Assembly: GCA_964023205.1 (NCBI GenBank)
Contig: OZ026833.1
Location: 9,007,084 to 9,071,083 of the forward strand
Length of the DNA: 64,000 nt
Source of the DNA: Lutraria lutraria
Taxonomy: Eukaryota > Mollusca > Bivalvia > Venerida > Mactridae
Direction of reading: 5' to 3'
Each line of letters begins with the position of its first letter. Position 1 is the first letter of the stretch. The notes below the pieces were generated by a model. The model did not search any database and had not been told where the DNA came from. It worked only from the letters and a program-made list of their open reading frames with translations. Below are positions 28,501 through 40,500 of this stretch, piece by piece. The translations under genes were made by a program, and so were the position numbers.

Positions 28501-31500
28501 TATTTGGTTATCTGTTAGCGTAATTGCCCTTAATTATAAAGCGCTTACGATTGCACCAATCATGTTGTCTGATGATATTAATGATTTTAAACTTTAAGGC
28601 TTCTGCGAAATGAGAGGATGAATCAAGCTGTTGGGAACTATAGTATTTAAAGTAATCTAGTTGCAGAATTTGTATTTTTATAGACAAAGAATCATTTTGA
28701 TAAATATTTCATAATAAGTGGGTTTTATAGGCAAGCCATTGAATGTTAAAAGCGTCATCGCACATCGAACTCAGATAATCCTCCGTTAACAAATAATTGC
28801 ATCAAAAAAGGAAGTTTTCCTGAACAAGATAAAGTCCACAGTCAGTCTTTAAAATTTTCGCTGAATAAGCTGTTTAGCACAAACCATCCTCGAGATGGTC
28901 CCAATTTATTGGAACAAAACTACCATCCTGATAATTGTTTTCAGGACAATAATTGCATCGGTCTCATGAAGTAATTCCGAGTCTAATAAAACCATTCTAA
29001 GGTTCCTTAACATTCCAGACGATGCACACTGATTCTAATATTGACCAGACAGAACTCTGCTAGGACTTGTTGTATCTTCTTTATTAACTGAATAAACATC
29101 GCCTGTGTGGGCTTCATCATCCGAGAAGATTAAATCACGCATTGCGAAAATTTATCTTGATTGATTTGGAATAAATAACTGCGATTGCTTCACGTTGTGT
29201 TAAATTACCGTATGTCCTTTTTCTTCTCAAAATCCCTTAATGTCGTTAGATGCCACAGTAAGAAAGATGTTTTCTGGCAAGTATGTTTACTTAATTTGTT
29301 TGGTATAATGTAGACAGCTGAGGAATACTGATTCGTGAAATTTGAATAATCTTTATAAAGAACCTGATAAATTCTCTTCCGTTGACATTTCAAACTGTTT
29401 TCAATCCTATTATGATTGGCACATATTGTTTCTGTATTTAATGACGGAATTTGAAAACAATACAGCTCGGGGAGGAAGTCTCAAAATTATGCGGTGGTAT
29501 TTAGCATGATACAAAACAGTGTTTCCCCTTCGTATTGATGTATTGAGTTCTAATCCACACCAACACAAAAAACTGTCAAGTTCGATCGAATTCAATATGT
29601 AAATGAGCTTTGGAACACCATAATAGATGACATTAATGTTTTGTTTTTCTGTCTCGGGTTCGTGACGAACCCAATACGTCGTACAAAAGTCATAATACAA
29701 ATAATCTTTAAAGCTGGACGTTTCGTACTTTTTGCCGCGATATTAATTTAACAAAATTTCTTCAAAAAATCTTCACCACTAAAAATGACGCATCCATAAA
29801 AGATATTCTTACATATAATTATTATGTTATGAAGAAGATATCAATTTCCTGACATGAAGTGGAAGACTAAATAACAGCGAACCACGAAGAGAGAAGAACA
29901 CAAGCTTAAAGAAACACTGTAATGTTGATAATGGTGAATTTATTTCTTTGAAGGGTATAAAATTTCTATTATATATTTCTCTGATTACAGGACCACCCTT
30001 AACAATTGAGACTGACATTCTGATAAGAAGCATTGGACAGATATCTGAAAGTGATATGGTAAGAAATAACTTGTACATTTTCATTATACCCCCGCAAACG
30101 AAGTTTGAGAGGTGGTATATTGGAGTCACTCTGTCGGTCGGTTGGTCGGTCAGTCGTTCCGTCCGCATAAGGTTTGTGGAGCGAACTACTTCCACATTTT
30201 TTAAGCTATTGCAATTAAACTTGGTATATGTTATCACCATCAAGTGTAGATGTGCAAGACACAATTTACATGCCCAGCGATGCACTCATTGCAGAGTTAT
30301 GTCCCCTTGAACTTAGCCGTATAGTGTACTATTGCAGTATTAGTGTCAAAGCGGCGGCGGTGGTATTAGTCACCTCTGTGACAGCTCTAATTGTCTTCTA
30401 AATACAGGCCACAATCATAGAAAAGCCTGTGTTTGCAGACACCCTGTGAATAAAGCTCATTCATTAATAATTAACGGATTGAATATTAAGGGCTAACTGA
30501 ATTTCGAATAATGTCATTTTATCGGTAAAGGCCGCCTTCTGTCTGTCCCGAGAGATTTGATTTTATCCTCGTCATATGGTTTTAAGTCAGAGTGCATACA
30601 TTTTAGTCAATGCTTTATATAAGTTTGCAATATAATTATGTACTGTGCAATGTAATAGACTTAATAAATATACATTGTATATATATATATTCCTCATAAC
30701 GTAAGATGAGCTTCTGCTAAGGGGCTTCGTCTGACGCCCTATTATGTACAGACAACTTATTCATGAATGACCTATGCGAATAAGGATACTGCCATTGCCC
30801 ACAATGGTTACGTTTATTTTAAATTTGGTTAAAATGGATGTTGTAAAACGCATTTGTCATATTTGAAAAGCAATTTCATTTATTCGTTACATACGTCCCA
30901 AGTTTGCAAGATGTTAGCAGTCCGAAGACTAACCCGCAACTCTTTTTTTCTAAACTAACTTACATCCTATAATTTACACAAAAAGTACATGTATACATAT
31001 TGTTACTATGGATAATTCCAAGATAAAGAACTGACCAATGGATGGTCAGCAATGTTCAGCTACTAATATTACTTAGTTGCATGGTATACAGGTAACTAAT
31101 CATGATCTTATAGCTTATACATGCGATCTACAAGCGGCTGTTGAGTTGCAGTGTTTTTGGATAATTAGTCATCCATATTGCTACGTAACATACACCATTG
31201 TACCTAATCAACTGCAGTCACAGACGGTCATTAATTTATTGCCATTTAAGTTTTTAAAATACATATTTGTATGTACACAACCTATCTTAAAAACATAAAT
31301 GGCAATAAATTAATGACCGTCTGTGACTGCAGTTGATTAGGTACAATGGTGTATGTTACGTAGCAATAGGTGAACGTCCGAATTGCTTTTCTCTGATTGA
31401 TGTCTACCATAAAAGCTTGTATCTACGGACTTTTTTATTCGTTGCGTGCCTTTATGATTCATTTATGTTCATTGCCTGTTCAACGCCGAATGATATTTTA

Positions 31501-34500
31501 CGACTTTGCCCAAACCTCTGAACGTTGGATTTCCATTATTGTTTCGACATACCGTTAGTGTTGTACATTACCAATGGGGGCTATTTTATCGATGATTTAA
31601 TCTTGTTAATACGTTGATCTCAATATTTCTATACACTGAACGATTACATTTTAGTCTTGATCTTTGTTAGAAAATATCACATACAGTACATACTCTTCAG
31701 AGCGGCGGCCTCTGAAGTAACAATCTCTCCACAACAACATAATTTTGCTACCCCTAAAGGGTGTTGGTTTGGAGAGGTTGTGCTGTATATTTCATTGTGG
31801 TATGCACATTTTACACAGTTCCTTTTCAAATATATCCAATCAGACAATTCTAAATCTGGAATCATTTTATCAAAACATTAGCTCAACACTTTTTAAATTG
31901 CTCTGTTACATTGTTTGCAATAACAATTGTATCAGAATACCAGTCGTGCTCTTCAAAGAAATAATTTCCAACAAATATATTTACAGGAAATAGTTTCTAT
32001 ATTTTTTTCAGAGCAGGTTATGTAACATCGTATAAGTTGTTTGGGGGGTCTATGCTGAGTTATAAAAAACTAAGTGGCCGTAACTCACCCTTTCCGAAGC
32101 TGATATGAAACATCATGGGGGTTCCTTTGAGATATTGACGTGATGACTTCAATGCAGACAGATGTCGAGGCACATTGAATAGGATTGCAGTTTAATCAAT
32201 CACCTTACTGACACAGTTGTTTAGCATGATTTAGAGCAGGAAATGAAGACATTGAAAGCTATTTTCAGAATGACATAAGCCTTTACGTAATAAACTCTGC
32301 GAAATGCGTTCCTAATGTCAGCACCGATATTCCTAGGGGAGGTAGTGTTGTGTCCCCTGTGTCTGTAAGTTTCTGTTTTGGACTGGTGGTGATTTTGGGA
32401 GGGTGGGAACACGTTTACAAGGGTTTACGCATACTGCCAGCGCGCAACGCCGTTTTTTTATCATTCTGAGTGCAATAACGTATACTGCCAGTCAAAACAA
32501 GAATTTTCATTAAAACAGAGAGGTAAAACCTCTATTCTAGACAATAAATTATTAGTATCTGTGAAATAACTCATCGTTGCACGGAACATCTGCATGTTTC
32601 GTGATTATAAATAGCACATTGTTTAATCATATTTTCTTCTTAGATCTTTGAAATAGTGAAAATAGTGAAAACAGTTTCGAACGTCACTACGGACAATGTT
32701 TAAGAACGGGTGGCGATTTGCCAGTAATTCCGTTTTGATCGCTTATTTCAAAAATACATGCTGACCGAGGTGCGAAAACGATTGTTTACATGAACTACAA
32801 TTGTAAACGTACGGGATTTTTGCTTAAATAGTTTGATTTATGATGAAGAAAGATATTTCTTTCGTAACGCATCATGCAAAATTCCTGCACCGTGTTATTC
32901 GTTGTGCTGAAACAGAGGGCTGACAACGCATACTTCTAAATCCTCAAATTTTACAAATATTTGAATATCTAGCTAATTTGTAATTGATGTCATTCTTAGA
33001 TTAGTTATTGCTTCTTTCGTTCGACCATATATCTCCTGTACATTTGACGCCTGACATGAACCGCAGCAGTTTTCCAGGGAAAAGACGACACATAAATAGC
33101 CAAAATGTACTTGTAACTGTCGGCAGTGTAGCTCATAGCATTTGTTTTAGTAAGACTGTGCCATCTAAAAGCACCGATGAACAATAAAAAGGGAGTATTC
33201 GTCAAAGGAATTATTCTAGAATATACCAAGCCCTGAAAGTCGTAAAATAAGTCAACAGCACAAAATTTTACTGAACCAAAATGCAAGACTTGTAAGCTCT
33301 ATACATCGAGTATGTATATATTTTCTTAACGGTAATTTGGCTAACTTATAGAGCTTACATGCCGAGTGACCAAAACTAAAGGCCAATTAGTCAGAATTTT
33401 TCATAAAAAATGTAAAAATGCGAAGTCTTACGCATGTCCACTGAAAAGATACGGTACGAATTTGCAAAATATTTCCTGCATGATGCGTTGCCACGCTAAA
33501 GGCAGTATGCGGAGCTATAATTTAGTCGAAACTTTCATGATACGTCGCACTCCTTTTGTTAGATTCTTCTGAAATAAATGCCTTTAAGTGATTTTATGAC
33601 CATGATAATGAGTGCGTATATAGACAGATATATAGATGTCATTTTCGTGCCAAAGTGGACAACCATTTCATGTTTCTTCACGATACAAACGAATTTAATC
33701 AGAACTCACGCCTTTGAAATTTGCTAATTGGTCTAACTGTTTACACTAATCTGACAAAGTACAAATGATATCGTTGATAATTCGGTTATGGACTCTTAAT
33801 ATACGCAGACGTTCCGTGCAATAGGTTATAAAACAATAATTACTGTCTATAACAACTTAAAGTGTCATTTTTGTCGCGACCAGGCGTCGGTTTCTGCATG
33901 TTTTGACGTTGGTGAACTTTAAATGATAAAAAACAGGCGTTGCGCGCTGGCAGTGTGCGTAAACCCTTATCACCGTGAGGAATGCCGTATGTGATACTTT
34001 CTGTGAGTCCTTCTCAGAGGCATAACCTGAAGTGCTGGCATGCAAGAGTGTGTGTGGTGCTTTTGTATTTTCCTAACTGGATGATTCATATTTTTCGGCT
34101 TCATATGTTCGTTTTCCATCGTGCTCAGTAAAATACGATATCTTATTACTAACCAAAATTAGATTACTATAATGCGTATTGAGGATGATTAATATAATCT
34201 AGTAGCTTGAAATAAATATAAATAAGATCTGAATAAAAGCTTACGGTGATATTTAGGAATCATTTCTGGACAACAAATATTTCATTGTTTCTTTAAACAC
34301 CAGTTACTTGGTGAAATATGTATTTTGATCCAGTTGTGAGATAAAATACCATCAATTATTTTGTATAGATAATGTACTGGTTAACAGTTTTAGACATAAG
34401 GAAAAGCCTGCTAAACTTTTGATTGAAATCGATTATTAAATTGGTATATATCAGTTATTCAGTACATCGCAGTATGGATTGATTTATTTGTTTGTTATTT

Positions 34501-37500
34501 TCTGGCCACACGGAGTTTGCTTGGTGTAGTTCGATTAGAATCAGACGGTGCGATAATAAGTGATATATAGGATATTCTTAACGATGTAGACACAAAGAAG
34601 GGCATTAATTTCGATTGAGGACATGGTGCAACATGTATTGAACAAGGAATTGGAATAATCTTATTACCCTATACATTAGATATTCTTGCCCTACGTAATC
34701 ATCGTTTTATATTAATTGTTGAATATGCATATCGGAAAATCCTATTAAATTTCGGATGTGGTCTTCGTCTGATATTTACGTTAATAATAAAGAAGGCCTA
34801 TCGTTAGTTCATAGTTCATTTACAGACTGGATGTAACATAACTTTAAAAAGTATTTTGTATATTTACCGCCTTACAACATGTAAATCTTCATAGTACGTA
34901 AACCTTACCTTTCGCAATGCATGCCTACATGTATATATTGTGTAAATGATAATGTTTCTATGATTTGTCTATTTAAAGGACTATTCCTTTCAATGTTACT
35001 TTCGTCAAAGATGGACAGACGAACGGTTGAAGTTTGATATTAGGAACATCACTGAGGTGACGCTGAATAATCTGTTTCTCGCCAATATATGGAAGCCAAA
35101 CACATACTTCCTCAATGGACATAAGTCACACCAGCATAATATACCTAGGCCAAACCTATTTGTGAGAATCCGCCATGATGGTCGCGTATATTTGTCAAGA
35201 AGGTAAAGAATCTTTATTACAATTTCAGCCAGAATTTTAAGTACTTTATTGAGAGCATGAAAGCATTTAGAACCAATCTGTCTCTTTAACATTTTAACAT
35301 GCTCGATGTTGGTGTAAATGGCTTGATCGTCATGAATTCATTGTTATTATCAATATAAGAAAAGCCTAGTTTTACAGTAAAATAGAGTTTCATAAAGTTT
35401 TCCACTCGCATCATTTTCGGAGCCTCTCAGAGAATTACCGCAGACATTTACAGTTTCCACGTGTTCACGCTATGGTTAAAAGTCACACATTTTCAACATT
35501 GGTTTGTGTTATTGCATTAACATCTCGTGATACTGTCATGATTTTTATTGTTGTAATTATTTATGTGTGAGTTGAAAGAACACCATTTATACCAAAGCAA
35601 TATTGATGTTGCTGACAATCAACACAGCTTCATTCACTTCGCTGGAAGCACTCACTGGATATTTATCAAGAACCAAAACAACTATTGCATTAATTGAAAG
35701 ATATCGTTATAGCGACAGAGTGTCACAAGAACTCTAGAAGGACGATGGGAATTGTAGTAACATATTAAAGTCACATTAGCTTTTTGCTATAAAAAATATA
35801 TGCAAAAAACAAACAATTGCTGATATTATCCCAATATAATTATCACCGACGAAACAAGCCCTTTTTCTTCTAAAAACGCACATTTCGCTGTGAATTTGCT
35901 TTTGTAAACTCGAAATATATAGAGCGCGTGCCGTTACTTCATGCCGTGTGCATAATATGACTGTGGGAAAACACAGCTGTTCTATAAATAGTATTTTTTT
36001 CAATGATATTGAAAAAAATACGAAAGTGGTTTTGAAAACATTTTTTCTTGCTATAGAGTACGCTCGGGAGGAAAACACACCAGATTCCTCTGTTATGGAA
36101 CAAACAGAAACTATTACGACCGATAATTTTTTATGATAATGGGACTTTAATTGAGTCTTGTATGTTAAAGCTAAAAAAATACATTTAGTTCTGTTTTAGG
36201 TTACTTGACAGAAAATTATTATTATGAAACTGGTTTTTTTTCTAAACACCCTCTGAAAACATGAAGTGCGATTATGCTTTTAGATTTTTTATGGTTGTCG
36301 CACAACAATACGACTGTCAGGAAATCGCAAACAGGACTATTTTTATGGCTTTATGTTGAAGTTGCCATATACTAAAGGGTCCATATTTGCACAAATGTCT
36401 TATTTATTTGCAGATTAACGGTCAAGGCAGCATGTCCTATGAAATTAAATCTATACCCAATGGATAGACCTGTTTGTTCTCTTGCGTTAGGCAGCTGTAA
36501 GTTTTTTATGAGTATTAATACATTTTGAATAACCTAGATTTATTTAATATGATCTTCAATATGATCATGTTTAATATTTGTTGATTTTTCTATCTCATTT
36601 TATTTTCAATAATCGAAATCCTTTGAAACCTGATAAAAAATTATGTACATAATTGACGCAAGCAAACGCCGCGTCTACAACTCGGGGATTTAAAAGACGC
36701 AGTCAGTTTCTAACCCACTTTAACTTGATCATATGTCTGACTTTCCATCCATAGACCATGACGGTTACCACAAACCAATTGTTCACATTCACTTATTCCA
36801 CCTTGTTACTTATATCAGTTACTCGTATACGTGTGTTAAAGCAGTTACGTTATCGATAAATGAAGTTTCTGACTGCGTACCAACAGATAGTCAATCATTT
36901 TAACGTGTGTTTTTGTAAGATAGTCATTGTCCTATTGTATCACTCGTCTATCGTCGGTAAACATTTTAGTCTGAATAAATACATCGATTATTGTTATGTT
37001 GTTACAATAACAATATTTTCTATCACTTGTTTAGACGGATATACAACCAATGATATTATATATTTATGGAAGTATGGGAATGATATATCCGTAGAAGTGA
37101 ATAAAGATGTCCGTCTAGCTCAGTTTGATCTCATGGCTGTAGAATCTAGTAACCACACAGAAAAATCTCCGTTGGGTAAGTATACATTAGATTACAGGTA
37201 AGGTATGGTGCATATTTTCCCGCATACTAAATGAACAAAACCTTTGCATTTTGGTCGAGTCTCTATATCGTATAATTATATTTCATTCTTATATCAGATA
37301 AGATATACACAAATGTAGTTATTTATCATTCGCACAAAAACTCTTACATCTGTGTAAAATGTATTCTGGCGTTTTATTCATTCAACTGATGGCATGTATT
37401 CAATTATCGTGAAATCATACTATGTGATAATGATAGGTTACCAATATACTTATCACCATATTCTTTAATGAGCAATCGGACATACGTTACATGGGCGAAC

Positions 37501-40500
37501 GATGAAATATAGATAATATGTAGATTTGACAAACAACATTATACACATGGCCAAATATACGTGTCCGAATGTGCAAAATCTCACCAACAAAGTGAAGTTC
37601 AAAATAAAAACCTGTACTGTTCATCTGTTCTCAATAAGTTTAGACTATATCGTCTGATCAGATTCTCCATTGTTAAGACAAACCTCATCAATACGTAAAA
37701 ATAAACAAAACTATTACACGTATTATATGCCTTACAAAGATATCTTCAGTGCTACGACATACATGTTATTTGTGGAAAGATTATAATGAATAATTAGCCA
37801 CCTGGTACCTTATAACCATCTTCTTGTTTTCCATAATTACTGGCTGATAATGGTTGTTTTCGAAAGTAATACATTTCTGTACATTACCTGACGGTATCAA
37901 CGCACAGTTAATTAACAATTATATCGAAAAACGATGACAGTGTATATATACTTAGATGTCTACATGAATCTACAAAACACCTAACATATATCATTTTCTC
38001 CTAGAAAATATTGAAGAAGCATTACCGCAAGGTTCTTATTGGTGCGTATTATTATATGATTATGCAAAGTTCTTATTTTACAATAATTATATTCACGTTT
38101 TTCAGGAACATTTTCCGTCCTCAAAGTGTTCATTTATTTCGAACGCCATATTGGATTCTTTGTACTACAAACTTACCTCCCCTGCAGTCTGATCACGTGT
38201 CTTTCGTGGGTCTCGTTCTGGATCAATCGTGATGCTGCACCAGCACGAGTTCTTTTAGGTATTCATTAATCTAATAATAAAGTAGTTGCAATGCAAAGTA
38301 CGTAGTGTTAAGCCTTGTGTACAATCGCCATATTTCAGGCTTGTCGGTTGTTAAGTATTTCTTGTCACCTACATTTGGTGTTGTGTAATACATGTATAAT
38401 TTACATGTATAATTATTTTATTTATTCATTTCTTCGGACTTTTCAACATAATTTTAGTCATATCTAGGCGGTTAGTTATCCTAACCAGCTTCCCTGGATC
38501 ACATTTAGGCCTTAACCAGTACTAACCCACATTCAACCTGCTAGCTACTACCAAGCCATCCCACATAATTCAGAGATAGAGGACAATTTAACATAGGATG
38601 TAATATCTTCAGTCAAACTTGTCATGGACAGCGTGAGCCTTGCCCGGGGTTCGAGCTCACAACCTTTTGATCAGTAGACCAATGTTCTAACTACTGAGCT
38701 AACAGGGCTGGTTGTGTCATATATACTTTGCCGAAGAGCAATATATCAGGAAATTCAATATGACACGGTCAGTTGACAAGACTCGTTATTCCGAACATGT
38801 TGTCTAATTTAGTTTGCTTATTAGTTCAGTGTTTATACTTTATTTCTCGTTTCTCATTTCCAGCAGTGATGCCAATTTAATGCATACCTAATCACTATCA
38901 TTATTTATGCCATTCTATCTGAGTGTGTACTTTCATGGGTCCACTTTTTATAAATGTGGGCATTAGTTCACACTTCCGCAAATAGCTGACATCTTTTCCG
39001 TTGTCAATGGCAACATAATGTCTCCTACGTTGTTATACTAAAGTTTTGTATCCACTCCATGACCGCAAAACGGTGTGTGGGCACCACTTGTTTCATGTTA
39101 TAAACGTGTTAGTTCGGAGTTTCATAATACTCAACATCACAAATCTCCATAATTATCTCCTAAACGTGTCCCTACTCACTCCTCCTTGATATTGCTTCAC
39201 TTAATCAGAATAGGATCATCTCCTATACGACCCGCGTCAGCTTACCTTTTAGCTTGACGAAATCGTGTACTTTTATGCAGATTACTGGTTTTCCTGTCGC
39301 TTATAAAGCATTAGATATTGATACACTTCCTACGACTTCCTTGGCTGTAGCGTGTGTTTTATCATCACATCTTGTTTTGCTTCTTATTGAAAGTTCGCGA
39401 TAAATTTGATTCCAATTCGGATTGGTTTACATCTCTATGATGTAATTTGTGTCTCCAAAAAAAGCCTGTAATGCAATATATGCGTCCATCTAAGAGTTGA
39501 AAATAGAACTGAGATGTGCTTAGGATCTTGAAATAGAGATAAAAATAACAGACTTCACTTGATGAGCATTTGATCCTGTATCAACTCCATCCAGTGGTAT
39601 TCCGACATGTCATCATTAATCCCTCTGATGGAAAGCCTACGTCCGCTTTAATTGTATACCCAGCAGATTTAATGACCACAAGAATGTTATGTCTTCCACA
39701 ATATGTGTTTATATTACATCCTAGTGTCCTAAAAGCTCACGTATTCATTTTTTAAAGTGTCCGTTTGTCACGTACCTCCAAATAGCGAATGTGGTTTTGA
39801 ATCGTTCACAGTAAATGAAATACAGAACAAAAACCTTAACAAAATACAAAAAGTTAATCATGGGAGTTTTAGGTTTTTATATTTCTTTTCATTTAGAAAA
39901 GACTTTATTCCATGTGACCTACATAACAAAACAAATATCTTAACATAAATAAAGAATTATTGGTGTTATAATTTTAATTTCTCTGCTTTATGAGAAAGTG
40001 TATTAGAATAATTGATAAAAATAGTTAAATATCCTTATTCATTGCCAAATGAGGGTCCAATCTTAATATTTGGATCAATTAGTAAGTAATAGTTGTAAAT
40101 GATAGACTTAATTAATACAACTAGTCTATTGAAAGTCTGGTGAAGATAAACATGAAAAAGAATAGTGTCGACTTTAGAGGCATATGAAAATTACTTGGTG
40201 GAATAATATGTAACAAGTGCTTAGTAGTGATCTAACTAGGAACAATAAAGCTGCCAATTTCAATATCCCTGACTTCTTTTAGGAGTATATTAGTTTTACC
40301 TTTGACTGGTTATAATTATATATCAATCAATCTTTTGACTTTTATACATGGAGATATTCTATGAAGATCTATGATTTTAAAAGTCCACAATGCTTCAACC
40401 AGTCGCATATTATACATCAATATTTCTGTTTATCATTGCTATTGTCTGAATAACCATTGCTTCGACATGATCTTATACCCTTAACTTGTACTCTTTATTA

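Larger units (their letters stand above)
23996..29990. other. Last part of the 28.4 kb intron
   Basis: Mostly unrecognised AT-rich DNA. The items worth naming are an imperfect tandem patch (26600-26710), a dispersed repeat with CGGTCCGTCCGTCGGTCC (26728-26840) and short frames without support. No exon fitting the receptor was seen between residues 34 and 35, where this intron falls. Confidence 0.45.

Noticed and set aside
29827..30285. 152-codon minus-strand frame, the longest in the window
   Set aside because: It overlaps receptor exon b and the adjacent dispersed repeat on the opposite strand. Its sequence has no domain character, and the plus-strand exon explains the conserved part.
37176..37197. 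Use of the second donor (GT at 37198) to lengthen exon e
   Set aside because: It would end the exon in the wrong phase for the TM1 exon and destroy the loop C-TM1 frame. The donor at 37176 (GTAAGT) fits.
38645..38711. Functional tRNA gene on the minus strand
   Set aside because: The box B arm is altered (AGCTCGAACCCC), and the body matches the SINE at 1870, so it was called a SINE.
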